A model generated the notes under the pieces. The model was not told where the DNA came from. It ran no database searches and was given only the letters and a program-made list of their open reading frames with translations. From NCBI RefSeq assembly GCF_003586285.1, contig NZ_QUBR01000002.1, forward strand, positions 248,001 through 312,000: a DNA stretch of 64,000 nucleotides, written 5' to 3'. Shown piece by piece: positions 32,360 to 41,866 of the stretch. The position numbers and the translations under genes were made by a program. The first letter of the stretch is position 1; each line of letters starts with the position of its first letter. This DNA comes from Aeromicrobium endophyticum (GTDB lineage: Bacteria; Actinomycetota; Actinomycetes; Propionibacteriales; Nocardioidaceae).

Positions 32360-33849
32360 GGGCTTCGACAGGCTCAACCGGCGGGAGCGGCAAGGCCGCA
32401 GCGCAGGGGCTCGGAGCGGTCGTCGGCTTCCTCGTGGCGGTCGAGATCGCCAGTGGCGTCCTGCAGGGCTACTACACGCCGATCTATCCGCAGATCGCTC
32501 AGCACCTCGACATCACCGAGGGCGACATCAACTGGTTCGAGGCGGCGCAGCTGATCGTCTCGGCGCTCGCGATCCCGTTGCTGGCGCGGCTCGGTGACCT
32601 CATCGGGCACAAGAGGGTGCTGGTGCTCGCGACGGCCGTCACGGCGCTCGGCTCGTGGATCACGGTCGTCGCGCCGAGCTTCACGACCTTCCTGATCGGC
32701 TGGGCCCTGCAAGGTGCCGCGATCATCTGGCTGCCGCTCGAGATCGCCATCATCCACCGCCGCACCCGCGATTCCGGACGTCAGTCGCTGCTCACCCGTC
32801 GCGGCGCCGCGGTGCTGGTGGGCGCGCTCGAGCTGGCGGTCATCATCGGCGCCCTCACCAGTGGTGCCATCGTCGACGGCCTCGACATGAACGTCGTGCT
32901 CGCCGTCCCGGCCGTCGTCGTCACCCTGGTGCTGGTGGCCGTGTGGTTCGGCATCGAGGACGCGCCGGGGGAGTCCTCCGGCGGCATCGACTGGACGGGC
33001 CTCGCGCTCGTCACGCTGGCGCTCGGCCTGGTGATGGCCGGCCTGGTGCTGGTGCGACTCGACGGCGCTGGCAGCGTCCGCGCGTGGGTCGTCATGGTGC
33101 TCGGCGTGCTCGTGCTGGTGCCGTTCGTGCGTCACGAGCGATCCGTCGCCGACCCCATCGTGGACGTCGACCTGCTCGCGAGCCCCAGCCAATGGCCGAT
33201 GCAGGTGACGGCGTTCCTGTTCGGCATCCCCGTGCTCGGAGGCCAGATCCCGCTGTCGACCTTCGCCCAGGCCGATCCGGACGTCCGCGGGTACGGCCTC
33301 GGCGCCGACTCGGGCTTCGTCTCGACGCTCATCGGCGTCTACGTCATCACGCTCGCGATCGGTGCGTTCACGCTGCCGGTGACGACCCGGCTGCTCGGCG
33401 TCCGGCGCACGCTGATCCTGGCCTGCCTGCTCGTCGCTGCCGGGTACGCGTTGTGGCTGCCGTTCCACGACACGACGCTGCAGGCCATCACCAACATGGC
33501 CGTCGCCGGTCTCGGCTCAGGAGCGCTCGTCGCGTCCCTGCCGGCCGCAGCCGCGGCTGCGGCGCCTCCCGAGCGGACCGGCATCGCCACCGGAATGACC
33601 AACGGAACCAAGGTCATCGGCGGCGCGATCGCCTCGTCGATCTTCGCGATCGCGCTCGCGTCCACCGGCTCGATCGACAAGCTCGGCGAGGAGGCGACCA
33701 ACGCCCCGCTTTCGGGCTACCTCGTGGTGTGGGGCGTCTGCTCGGGGGCAGCGCTGATTGCCGCGATCGTCCTCATGCTGGCGCCGAAAGTGGCGTTCGC
33801 CCGCGAGGAGGAGCAGGCGTCGACCGCTCCGGGACGTCATCCCGATTGA
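32356..33849 (+). CDS. MFS transporter, DHA2-like
   Basis: This is a 497-aa major facilitator with about fourteen helices. The helix 2-3 loop reads LARLGDLIGHKRVL, the MFS motif A, and GWALQGAAI is the motif B region. Proton-driven export of a drug-like or peptide-like compound is likely. The start is GTG 32356 overlapping the peptidase stop. The first 15 codons read as a Gly/Ser/Thr stretch encoded by a sequence that includes TTCGACAGGCTCAACC, resembling intergenic repeats of related actinobacteria (from memory). The C-terminal tail is charged. Confidence 0.88.
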   Translation: MRASTGSTGGSGKAAAQGLGAVVGFLVAVEIASGVLQGYYTPIYPQIAQHLDITEGDINWFEAAQLIVSALAIPLLARLGDLIGHKRVLVLATAVTALGSWITVVAPSFTTFLIGWALQGAAIIWLPLEIAIIHRRTRDSGRQSLLTRRGAAVLVGALELAVIIGALTSGAIVDGLDMNVVLAVPAVVVTLVLVAVWFGIEDAPGESSGGIDWTGLALVTLALGLVMAGLVLVRLDGAGSVRAWVVMVLGVLVLVPFVRHERSVADPIVDVDLLASPSQWPMQVTAFLFGIPVLGGQIPLSTFAQADPDVRGYGLGADSGFVSTLIGVYVITLAIGAFTLPVTTRLLGVRRTLILACLLVAAGYALWLPFHDTTLQAITNMAVAGLGSGALVASLPAAAAAAAPPERTGIATGMTNGTKVIGGAIASSIFAIALASTGSIDKLGEEATNAPLSGYLVVWGVCSGAALIAAIVLMLAPKVAFAREEEQASTAPGRHPD

Positions 33850-33880
33850 GGTGACCTAGGTACTGATGTGATGACGTCCC
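33831..33880. terminator. Spaced inverted repeat between convergent genes
   Basis: Perfect 11-bp arms (33831-33841 and 33870-33880) enclose 28 nt. The left arm overlaps the last codons of the MFS gene, and the right arm lies just beyond the end of the ZIP-like gene. It may act as a two-way terminator, but the loop is long for one. Confidence 0.35.
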
Positions 33881-33892
33881 GCGGGCGAACCC

Positions 33893-34642
33893 TCACATCC
33901 GCCCGATCGCGAACGCGGTCAGGAACCCGACCGTCGCGATCAGCCCCGCGTAGAGGTGCGTCTTCTCGAACGCCTCGGGGATCATCGTGTCGGCGACCAT
34001 CGCGAGGATGGCGCCGGCCGCGATGGCGGTGATCGCGGCGATGGTCTCGTCGGGAGCGCCCTCGAGCACCAGGTTGCCGACGAGCGCCGCCACGCCGGAG
34101 GCGACGGCGATGCCGATCCACACGCCGAAGACGTACCGCGCGCTGCGGCCGCTGCGCTTCATGCCCGCGGCGCTCGAGAGCCCCTCCGGCAGGTTCGAGA
34201 TGAAGATCGCCGCCAGCACGGGCACGCCGACCCCGCCTCCGCCGAGCAGTGAAACGCCCAGCACGACCGACTCCGGGACGCCGTCGAGCAGGGCGCCGAT
34301 CGCGATCGCCGAGCCGCTGCCGGCCTGCTCGTCCTCGGACGGCTGCTGGTCCTGCGACCGCTTGCGGTGCTGCGCGCCCCGCCGCGCCAGGGCGACGTTG
34401 GCCGCGACGTAGACGACCGCGCCACCCAGGGCGCCGGCCACGGTCGGCACGAGCCCGCCGGTCTTCTCCGCCTCGTCGACCAGGTCGAACGACAGCGCCG
34501 AGATCAGCACGCCCGAGCCGAAAGCCATCACCGACGCGACGACAGGGCGCGGCACTCGGACGAACCACGCGATCAGCGCGCCCACGACCAGTGCGCCACC
34601 CGCGAGCAGACCCCAGGCTCCTGCTTCGAGCCAGATCGGCAT
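33893..34642 (-). CDS. ZIP-family metal transporter-like membrane protein
   Basis: This is a 249-aa protein with about eight helices and a charged, Gln/Glu/Arg-rich central loop (about 95-115). Helices 4 and 5 carry GALLDGVPESVVLG and ISNLPEGLSSA, the equivalents of the metal-site helices of ZIP proteins, although the usual His of HN-x-PEG is Ser here. That change may alter metal choice or mean a related non-zinc function. The start ATG at 34642 has AAGGAG 7 nt upstream. It is divergent from the FMN oxidase gene. Confidence 0.82.
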   Translation of the reverse strand: MPIWLEAGAWGLLAGGALVVGALIAWFVRVPRPVVASVMAFGSGVLISALSFDLVDEAEKTGGLVPTVAGALGGAVVYVAANVALARRGAQHRKRSQDQQPSEDEQAGSGSAIAIGALLDGVPESVVLGVSLLGGGGVGVPVLAAIFISNLPEGLSSAAGMKRSGRSARYVFGVWIGIAVASGVAALVGNLVLEGAPDETIAAITAIAAGAILAMVADTMIPEAFEKTHLYAGLIATVGFLTAFAIGRM

Positions 34643-34745
34643 GGGTGCTCCTTCGGTCGGTGCGGACAGTGCCAGGTACCCGGTGCGTGCCACCCCATGC
34701 ACACATACCCTCGGACACGGTCCACACCGCACACGAGGAGACACC

Positions 34746-36059
34746 ATGGTCGAGCCCGCACAGTCCGTCGGTCCCGGGCGCGAGCGGCAGGGCGCGATCT
34801 ACAGTGCCGGCGTCACCGGTGCCAGGCCTCTCGTGCCGACCTCGTTCGCCGACCTCGAGCGCGCGGCGCAGCGGGTCGCCTCGCCCAAGGGTTGGGCCTA
34901 CGTCGCGGGCGGAGCCGGCGAGGGCCGGACGATGCGCAACAACCGGGCCGCGTTCGACCGGTGGGCCATCGTGCCCCGCATGGCGCACGGGGGAGCGACG
35001 CGCGACCTGTCCGTCGACCTGCTCGGCACCCGCCTCAGCTCGCCGCTGCTGCTCGCGCCCGTCGGGGCCGGCCAGCTCATCGACCCCGACGCCGACCTCC
35101 ACACGGCCAGGGCCGCGGCCAGCACCGGCGTGCCGTACATCTTCACCAACCAGGGCGGTACCCCGATGGAGGAGGCCGCCGCCGAGATGGGATCGACCCC
35201 GCACTGGGTGCAGCTGTACTGGAGCACCGACGAGCGCCTCGTCGACAGCCTCATCGGACGCGCCGAGGCCAGCGGCGCCACGGCCCTGGTGGTCACGCTC
35301 GACACGACGACGCTCGGCTGGCGTCCTCAAGACCTCACGCTCGGCTCGCTGCCCTTCGCGCAGGGCCTCGGTATCGGTCAGTACACGTCCGACCCGCGCT
35401 TCCGCGACATCGTGGCCCAGCGGGTGGCCGCCGCCAAGGCGTCCGGCGCGGCCTCGGACGTCAAGGTGACCCTGCAGGCGATCCGCTCGCTGATCTCGAT
35501 CACGCGCAACCACCCGGGCAGCTTCTGGACGAACATCCGCTCGCCGCTGCCCCGCGCGTCCGTCGAGACCTTCCTCGACATCTACTCCAACCCGGGGCTG
35601 AGCTGGGACCACATCGCGACGCTGCGCGACCGCACCCGCCTGCCCGTCGTGCTCAAGGGGATCCTGCACCCGGACGACGCCCGCCGTGCCGTCGACCTCG
35701 GTGTGGCGGGCATCGTCGTGTCCAACCACGGCGGCCGCCAGGTCGACAGCTCGATCGCGTCGCTCGACGCCCTGGTCGACGTCCGTGAGGCGATCGGGCC
35801 GGAGCCGACGGTGCTGCTCGACAGCGGCATCCGCACGGGCGCGGACGTGTTCACGGCCCTGGCGCTCGGCGCGGACGCCTGCCTGCTCGGGCGCCCCTAC
35901 ATGTACGGCATGGCCATCGCGGGGCAGCAGGGCGTCGAGGAGGTCATCGCCAACGTCGTCGCCGAGCTCGACCTGACGATGGCGCTGACGGGGGCGACGG
36001 ACGTCAAGGACGTCTCGCGAGATCTCGTCGTGCCCAACCCGTCGTGGACGGGTGCCTAG
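34746..36059 (+). CDS. FMN-dependent alpha-hydroxy-acid oxidase (lactate 2-monooxygenase-like)
   Basis: This is a 437-aa member of the FMN alpha-hydroxy-acid dehydrogenase family, which oxidises L-lactate or similar acids. Substrate and flavin motifs include the LLLAPVGAGQL strand, VVLKGIL, and the active-site SNHGGRQVDSS with His328 and Arg331. LLDSGIRTGADVF and LLGRPYMYG form the FMN phosphate site. A long insert (about 200-285, with ITRNHPGSFW) resembles the lactate 2-monooxygenase subgroup. The start ATG at 34746 has GAGGAG upstream. Monocistronic. Confidence 0.9.
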   Translation: MVEPAQSVGPGRERQGAIYSAGVTGARPLVPTSFADLERAAQRVASPKGWAYVAGGAGEGRTMRNNRAAFDRWAIVPRMAHGGATRDLSVDLLGTRLSSPLLLAPVGAGQLIDPDADLHTARAAASTGVPYIFTNQGGTPMEEAAAEMGSTPHWVQLYWSTDERLVDSLIGRAEASGATALVVTLDTTTLGWRPQDLTLGSLPFAQGLGIGQYTSDPRFRDIVAQRVAAAKASGAASDVKVTLQAIRSLISITRNHPGSFWTNIRSPLPRASVETFLDIYSNPGLSWDHIATLRDRTRLPVVLKGILHPDDARRAVDLGVAGIVVSNHGGRQVDSSIASLDALVDVREAIGPEPTVLLDSGIRTGADVFTALALGADACLLGRPYMYGMAIAGQQGVEEVIANVVAELDLTMALTGATDVKDVSRDLVVPNPSWTGA

Positions 36060-36146
36060 TCACTTCGGATCCGTCCGACTAGTCAGTTAAGACAGTCTTT
36101 CCGAGAATCTGTCACGCATGCCCAGGTTCGGACCTACGGTCGGGCC

Positions 36147-36389
36147 ATGAACAAGTTCCGCAGCTCGATCGTCGCCTTCGTCCTGACCACCTCGGCCCTC
36201 TCCGGCGCCGGCATCGCGATCACGGCCGAGTCGGCCTCCGCCGCCACGTGCACCAAGACGTCGACGGGCAAGTGCATCAAGGGCGGCCAGTTCTGCCCCA
36301 AGGCCAAGAAGAACAAGGTCGGCATCGACGGCAGCGGTCGCCGCTACGTCTGCAAGAACAGCAAGGGCACGCTGCACTGGATGAAGTAG
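36147..36389 (+). CDS. Small secreted cysteine-containing protein
   Basis: This is an 80-aa protein with a signal peptide (cleavage likely after ASA near residue 32), leaving a basic mature domain of about 47 residues with four Cys (near 35, 43, 50 and 69), probably two disulfides. The GKCIKGGQFCPKAKK segment is followed by a G.GRRYVC strand. Similar short domains occur in secreted actinobacterial proteins, but I know no function. The ATG follows TACGGT (36135-36140) with a 6-nt gap, so it is leaderless. Confidence 0.75.
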   Translation: MNKFRSSIVAFVLTTSALSGAGIAITAESASAATCTKTSTGKCIKGGQFCPKAKKNKVGIDGSGRRYVCKNSKGTLHWMK

Positions 36390-36392
36390 GCC

Positions 36393-36659
36393 TCAGAACC
36401 ACGCGTCGCGCGACGGGTTGGGATCGGGGTGGCACGGCCGGAGTCGATCGGCCGGCAGCCAGCGCTGGACGACCGGCGACCCGTCCTGCGTGTCGTCGAC
36501 GAACACGACGAGCGCCGTCCATCGCTGCCCTTCTCGCCGCCACTCGACCACGAACCCCTGCCACGGCCTGGCGTACCGGTGGTCGACGCGCTTGACGAGC
36601 ACGTGACGGGTGGGCTCGTACGGGGGCCATGCGTCGCGCCTCGTCCGGTTCATGCCCAC
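36393..36659 (-). CDS. Small basic protein of unknown function
   Basis: This is an 88-aa Arg/Trp-rich protein with a central hydrophobic strand pair (WQGFVVEWRR, WTALVVFVDD) and a conserved-looking VQRWLPADRLRP end. The GTG at 36659 is chosen over ATG 36653 because TAGTCT (36667-36672) lies 7 nt upstream, the leaderless spacing. It is convergent with the small secreted-protein gene, with 3 nt between the stops. No family recognised. Confidence 0.65.
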   Translation of the reverse strand: MGMNRTRRDAWPPYEPTRHVLVKRVDHRYARPWQGFVVEWRREGQRWTALVVFVDDTQDGSPVVQRWLPADRLRPCHPDPNPSRDAWF

Positions 36660-36686
36660 CCGGACCAGACTAGAACATGTGTTCGA

Positions 36687-37553
36687 TCATGACGACGTCG
36701 CCGGTTCTTGGATGCCCGACATCACCGCGAGCCTGAACTTGGTCTCGTCCTCGGTGTCGGGGGTGGCCGACAAGATGACGATCTTGAGCTCGGCGTCGCC
36801 GTCGGTCAGCACGTCGCAGTCGACCAGGATCGGCCCGACGGCTGGATGGTGGACGGTCTTGTGACCCTCGCGGTGCGCCCCGACCTCGCCGGCCGCCCAC
36901 AGCTGGGCGAACCGCTCGTTGCCGGCGGTCAGGCGGTCGATCAGGTCGCCGAGGCGCCGGTTGCCGGGGAACCGTCCGGTGGCCCGTCGCAGGTCCGACA
37001 CGACGGCAGCCGGCACGGAGTCGTGCTCGACCGCCTCGACCGGCCACTGCGCCAGACGGGGTGCCTCCCCGTCGACAGGAAAGGTGTCGAGCGCGAAGTT
37101 GCGCTGCGCCGGGGGAGTGGCCGACGGATCGCCCACGAGCGCCGCCCAGCCGCGGTTCCACTGGATGAGCTGCCAGTCGGCGGCGAACACCGCGGTGGCG
37201 GAGTCGTCGTTGCGGCTCAGGATGCGCTGGATGCCGGGCGGCACGTGGTCGGAGATCTCGCCGTCGCCGGGAGGCGCGAGCCCGGCCAGCCGGTAGAGGT
37301 GGTCGCGCTCGTCGAGCGTCAGCCGCAGCGCACGGGCGAGGGCCGCCACGATCTGCGGCGACGGGGTGGTCGCGCGTCCCTGCTCGAGGCGCACGACGTA
37401 GTCGACCGAGACGCCGGCGAGCTCGGCCAGCTCTTCGCGGCGCAGCCCCTGCGTGCGGCGTCCGTGCCGCATCGGGAGACCCGCCGAGGCGGGCGACAGG
37501 CGGTCGCGCCAGGCACGCAACGTCGCCGCGAAGGTGGTCTGGTCGACGCTCAT
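36687..37553 (-). CDS. XRE-family regulator with MmyB-like ligand-binding domain
   Basis: This is a 288-aa transcription factor. Residues about 8-85 are a Cro/C1-type helix-turn-helix (LRREELAELAGVSVDYVVRLEQGR). Residues about 105-275 form the MmyB-like PAS-type ligand domain (WQLIQWNRGWAALVGD, RNFALDTF, LTAGNERFAQLWA), thought to bind a fatty acid or similar effector. GACAAT (37559-37564) lies 6 nt before the start, so it is probably leaderless. It is divergent from an SDR gene across 101 bp, the usual arrangement in which this class controls the neighbouring oxidoreductase. Confidence 0.92.
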   Translation of the reverse strand: MSVDQTTFAATLRAWRDRLSPASAGLPMRHGRRTQGLRREELAELAGVSVDYVVRLEQGRATTPSPQIVAALARALRLTLDERDHLYRLAGLAPPGDGEISDHVPPGIQRILSRNDDSATAVFAADWQLIQWNRGWAALVGDPSATPPAQRNFALDTFPVDGEAPRLAQWPVEAVEHDSVPAAVVSDLRRATGRFPGNRRLGDLIDRLTAGNERFAQLWAAGEVGAHREGHKTVHHPAVGPILVDCDVLTDGDAELKIVILSATPDTEDETKFRLAVMSGIQEPATSS

Positions 37554-37654
37554 GCATCCATTGTCGTCCCTGTGCCGACGCGGTGCCTGGTATCGCTGGT
37601 CCTACCGTCGAGGCGTCCCTGGTGCGTCTTCGGGGCGCGGCGCACGCTGGACCC

Positions 37655-38353
37655 ATGACCATCACCTTCATCACCGGAGCCAACAAGGGTCTCGGCCTCG
37701 AGACCGCCCGCCGCCTCGCCGAGCACGGACACACCGTCCTCGTCGGAGCCCGCAACGAGGAGGCAGGACGTGCCGCGGCCGAGTCGGTCGGCGGGCGGTT
37801 CGTGCAGATCGATGTCACCGACGACGACTCGGTGGCTCGCGCGGCCGCCGACGTCCAGCAGCACGAAGGCTCGCTCGACGTGCTGATCAACAACGCCGGC
37901 ATCGCCGGCACGATGGGCGAGGCGGACGACCTGACCGGTGCCGCCGTGCTGCGCGTGCTCGACGTCAACGTGGTCGGTGCCGTCCGCACCACGCGCGCGT
38001 TCCTGCCGCTGCTCGAGGCATCAGCCGACCCCGTCGTCGTCAACGTCAGCAGCGGCATGGGTTCGCTCGACCTGACGCACGACCCCTCGCGGCCCGAGTC
38101 GCACGTCGTCGCACCGGCCTACACCTCGTCGAAGGCGGCGCTGACGATGCTCACGACCCAGCATGCCAAGGCGTTCCCGGGCATCCGCATCAACGCAGCC
38201 GACCCCGGTTACACGGCCACCGACCTCAACGCCAACAGCGGCTTCCAGACCGTCACGGAGGGGACGGACGCCATCGTGCAGCTGGCGACGGAGGGACCGG
38301 GGCACGGCTCCGGACGGTTCGTCGACCGTCACGGCGAGACCACCTGGGGTTAG
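37655..38353 (+). CDS. Short-chain dehydrogenase/reductase
   Basis: This is a 232-aa classical SDR, an NAD(P)H-dependent oxidoreductase. The cofactor motif TGANKGLG is at 7-14, NNAG at 79-82, the catalytic Ser at 132-133, Tyr156 and Lys160. ARN after the second strand suggests NADP preference. The start at 37655 follows CACGCT (37643-37648) with a 6-nt gap. It is likely the regulatory target of the divergent XRE-MmyB gene. The substrate is unknown. Confidence 0.92.
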   Translation: MTITFITGANKGLGLETARRLAEHGHTVLVGARNEEAGRAAAESVGGRFVQIDVTDDDSVARAAADVQQHEGSLDVLINNAGIAGTMGEADDLTGAAVLRVLDVNVVGAVRTTRAFLPLLEASADPVVVNVSSGMGSLDLTHDPSRPESHVVAPAYTSSKAALTMLTTQHAKAFPGIRINAADPGYTATDLNANSGFQTVTEGTDAIVQLATEGPGHGSGRFVDRHGETTWG

Positions 38354-38429
38354 GGCCCGCCTGGGGGGCCGCGGACGGCTGTGGACCGAGCGGTCGGTGG
38401 TGTCGGGGGCGCCGACTAACCTCGCAGAC

Positions 38430-41400
38430 GTGACGCCGACGATCGCCTCCCTCACGGATGCCGAGCTGCGTCGCGCCTTCGACTCCGGCTCGCTCTCGCG
38501 GGGCAAGGTCTACGCGCACGCCGGACGGGTGAGCGTCCGCAGCGTCGACCCCGACGGCGACGCGGCCAGCGGAGAGGTGCGGGGCACCGATCCGCAGGTG
38601 TACTCCACGACGGTGCAGCTGCGCGAGACCAAGGCCGGCGGCACGCACGTCGTGGCCACGTGCAGCTGCCCGGTCGGCTACGGCTGCAAGCACGCCGTCG
38701 CGCTGATCATCGCGGTGCGCAGCTCGATCGACGCCGCGCCCGACGACGATCTCGAGGTCGAGGTCGAGGCCGAGGCGCTGCCCGAGCCCGAGCCCGCGGC
38801 GCTGCCCCACGCGTCGTGGCAACGCCGCACGGCACGTCCGTCCGAGCCGCAGTGGCGCTCGGCGCTGGCGCCCCTCGCCGGCGGTGCCCCGCCCCGCGGT
38901 CGCACCGACTGGGCGCTGCGCATCGACCTCGCGCCGTCGTACTACCGCGGAGAGGCCCTGCTCTCGGCCCGTCCGCTCAAGCGCGGCGTCAAGGGCACCT
39001 GGATCAAGACCGGCGCCACCTGGCCCGACGTCGAGGCCACCACCCGCGGCTTCGGCGGCGGCCACCCCCAGGTCGACGCGCTGGCCGAGCTGCAGGTCGC
39101 TGTGCGCGGTCACTACTCGCACATCCGGCGCTCCGACGGCACGATCGACCTCGGTGGTCTCACCCGCGATGCCTGGCGGGTCTTCGAGGCCATGGCCGAC
39201 GCCGGTGTCACCCTCCTCGGGCCGGGCAACGCCGAGGTGACGGTGATGCGCGACCCCGTCGTGGTCAGCGTCGACATCGCGCCCGACGGCGACGACGGCG
39301 ACCTGTCGGTGTCGGCGAGCCTGTCGCACGACGACATCGACGACGCACAGTCCGACGACCGCGTCATGCTCATCGGCCAGCCCGCCCACGGCATCGCCGC
39401 GTGGGACCACGACAGCCCGCGCCGGCTGTGGCTCGCGCCGTTCGCCGAGCCGCTCGACCAGCCGCTGCGCATGCTGGTGCAGAACCGGCAGGGCGTCCAG
39501 ATCCCGGCCCGCGACGCCGGCGAGTTCCTGCGCGACTTCTACCCCCGCATGGAGCGCACGCTGGGCTCGGTGCGGGTCGACCCGCGCATCGACGTCCCCG
39601 AGATCGTCCCGCCCCGCCTGTCGATGAAGGTCACCCACGACGGCCTGTCGGCCGAGGTCGAGTGGGGCTTCGTCTACGAGGTCGACGGCCGCACGCTGCG
39701 CGCGGCGTGGGGCTCGGGTCTCGAGCCGTTCCGGGACCGAGCCGCCGAGCAAGACCTCGTCCGCAGCTTCGAACCGCCGCCCGGACTGCCGGTCACCACC
39801 GACAAGCTCGGCCGCGCCACGGTGCTGCCCAAGGCGACGGTCGACGGTTACCCGGCCGTCGTGCTGAGCGAGGACGTCGTGCCGGCGCTCGCCTCCGCGG
39901 GGGTCGACGTGCAGACCATCGGCGAGCGGCCCGACTACCGCCTGGCGGGCACGGCACCCGTCGTGCACATCTCGCTCGAGGACGGCAAGGACCGCCGCAG
40001 CGACTGGTACGACCTGGCGGTCACCGTGACGATCGAGGGTGAGCGCGTGCACTTCGGGCCGCTGTTCGCGGCGCTGGCGGCGGGGGAGTCGCACCTGGTG
40101 CTGCCCAGCGGCACCTACCTGTCGATCGACCGTCCCGAGCTGGTGCAGCTGCGCGAGCTGATCCTCGAGGCGCGCGAGCTCACCGACAAGCGCGATGGCG
40201 AGAGCCTGAGGGTCAGCCGGTTCCAGGCCGGGCTGTGGGACGAGCTGGTCGCCCTCGGCACCATCGACCAGCAGGCCAGCAGCTGGAAGCAGTCGATCAG
40301 CGCCATCCGCTCGCTCGACGAGGTGCCGGTGCCCGAGCTGCCCGCCGGTCTCGACGCCGAGCTGCGTCCGTACCAGCGAGACGGCTACGCCTGGCTCAGC
40401 TTCCTGGCCGACCAGTCGCTCGGCGGCATCCTCGCCGACGACATGGGGCTCGGCAAGACCCTGCAGGCCCTCGCGATGATCGCGCGGCAGGTCGAGGGCG
40501 GCACCGGCCCGTTCCTGGTGGTCGCGCCCACGAGCGTCGTCGGCAACTGGGCCCGCGAGGCCGCGCGCTTCGTGCCGGGCCTCGCGGTCGCCACGATCCA
40601 CGGCACCAAGGCACGCCGGCGCACCGAGCTGGCCGACGAGGTCGAGGGTGCCGACCTCGTCATCACCTCGTACGCGTTGTTCCGCATCGAGAACGACGCC
40701 TACCGCGAGCAGCAGTGGGCCGGCCTGCTGCTCGACGAGGCGCAGTTCGTCAAGAACCACCAGGGCAAGACGTACCAGTGCGCGCGACGTCTGTCGGCAC
40801 CCTTCAAGCTGGCCATCACGGGCACGCCGCTCGAGAACTCGCTGATGGACCTCTGGTCGATGCTGTCGATCGTCGCGCCGGGTCTCTACCCCGACCCGCA
40901 GCGCTTCGCAGCGAGCTACCAGAAGCCCATCGAGACCGGCCACGGAAAGGACAAGCTCGCCCTGCTGCAGCGCCGGGTCCGTCCGCTCATGCGGCGCCGC
41001 ACCAAGGAAGAGGTCGCCGCCGACCTGCCACCCAAGACCGAGCAGGTGCTCGAGGTCGCGCTCAGCCCCAAGCACGCCCGCGTCTACCAGACCCACCTGC
41101 AGCGCGAGCGCCAGAAGGTCATGGGCCTGCTGGCCGACGAGTCGTCCGACCACCGCTTCGAGGTGCTCGCCTCGCTCACCAAGCTGCGGCTGCTGAGCCT
41201 CGACGCCGGTCTCGTCGACGAAGAGCACGACGGCATCGGCTCGGCCAAGATCGACGTGCTGCTCGAGCACCTGCACGAGGTGACGGCCGAGGGGCACCGG
41301 GTGCTGGTCTTCAGCCAGTTCACCAGCTACCTGGCCCGCGTCCGGTCGCGGCTCGACGACGACGGCATCGCGTACTCCTACCTCGACGGACGCACGCGCC

Positions 41401-41747
41401 ACCGGACGTCCGCGGTCGACTCGTTCACGTCCGGCCAGACGTCGGTGTTCCTCATCAGCCTCAAGGCCGGCGGGGTCGGCCTCAACCTCGTCGAGGCCGA
41501 CTACGTCTACGTCCTCGACCCGTGGTGGAACCCCGCTGCCGAGGCGCAGGCCGTCGACCGGGCCCACCGCATCGGCCAGACGCGTCCCGTCATGGTCTAC
41601 CGCCTGGTGTCGGCCGACACGATCGAGCAGAAGGTCATGGAGCTCAAGGCCCGCAAGTCGGCGCTGTTCGACGCAGTGATGGACGACGGCGCCGCCCTCG
41701 CGGGCGCGCTCACGTCTGCCGACATCCGCGGCCTGCTCGGGGTCTGA
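38430..41747 (+). CDS. SNF2-family helicase with SWIM zinc finger
   Basis: This is a 1105-aa DNA-dependent ATPase of the Swi2/Snf2 family. A SWIM zinc finger (Cys78-x-Cys80-x5-Cys86-x-His88) opens the protein. An extended middle region (about 150-620) follows, then the two RecA-like lobes: DDMGLGKT (Walker A), LLDEAQ (Walker B), ITGTPLENS, and C-terminal lobe motifs VLVFSQFTSYL, LKAGGVGLNLVEAD and QAVDRAHRIGQ. It probably remodels protein-DNA or RNA polymerase complexes, as bacterial SNF2 proteins of the HepA type do. The GTG start at 38430 follows TAACCT (38417-38422) with a 7-nt gap. Monocistronic. Confidence 0.93.
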   Translation: MTPTIASLTDAELRRAFDSGSLSRGKVYAHAGRVSVRSVDPDGDAASGEVRGTDPQVYSTTVQLRETKAGGTHVVATCSCPVGYGCKHAVALIIAVRSSIDAAPDDDLEVEVEAEALPEPEPAALPHASWQRRTARPSEPQWRSALAPLAGGAPPRGRTDWALRIDLAPSYYRGEALLSARPLKRGVKGTWIKTGATWPDVEATTRGFGGGHPQVDALAELQVAVRGHYSHIRRSDGTIDLGGLTRDAWRVFEAMADAGVTLLGPGNAEVTVMRDPVVVSVDIAPDGDDGDLSVSASLSHDDIDDAQSDDRVMLIGQPAHGIAAWDHDSPRRLWLAPFAEPLDQPLRMLVQNRQGVQIPARDAGEFLRDFYPRMERTLGSVRVDPRIDVPEIVPPRLSMKVTHDGLSAEVEWGFVYEVDGRTLRAAWGSGLEPFRDRAAEQDLVRSFEPPPGLPVTTDKLGRATVLPKATVDGYPAVVLSEDVVPALASAGVDVQTIGERPDYRLAGTAPVVHISLEDGKDRRSDWYDLAVTVTIEGERVHFGPLFAALAAGESHLVLPSGTYLSIDRPELVQLRELILEARELTDKRDGESLRVSRFQAGLWDELVALGTIDQQASSWKQSISAIRSLDEVPVPELPAGLDAELRPYQRDGYAWLSFLADQSLGGILADDMGLGKTLQALAMIARQVEGGTGPFLVVAPTSVVGNWAREAARFVPGLAVATIHGTKARRRTELADEVEGADLVITSYALFRIENDAYREQQWAGLLLDEAQFVKNHQGKTYQCARRLSAPFKLAITGTPLENSLMDLWSMLSIVAPGLYPDPQRFAASYQKPIETGHGKDKLALLQRRVRPLMRRRTKEEVAADLPPKTEQVLEVALSPKHARVYQTHLQRERQKVMGLLADESSDHRFEVLASLTKLRLLSLDAGLVDEEHDGIGSAKIDVLLEHLHEVTAEGHRVLVFSQFTSYLARVRSRLDDDGIAYSYLDGRTRHRTSAVDSFTSGQTSVFLISLKAGGVGLNLVEADYVYVLDPWWNPAAEAQAVDRAHRIGQTRPVMVYRLVSADTIEQKVMELKARKSALFDAVMDDGAALAGALTSADIRGLLGV

Positions 41748-41866
41748 CGTCCGCGACGCGGTGCATGCGCGAGCTGTTCACCTGGGAGCTGCACGGCGTT
41801 GTCCGGGCGGTCGGTCCGGCCCGGCAGGTTCGCACCATCACCGACCTGAGAAAAGGACAAGAACTG

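Noticed and set aside
38253..41567. A 1104-aa open frame on the minus strand
   Set aside because: It is antisense to the SWIM-SNF2 helicase, with Arg/Ala/Gly-biased composition and no domain pattern.
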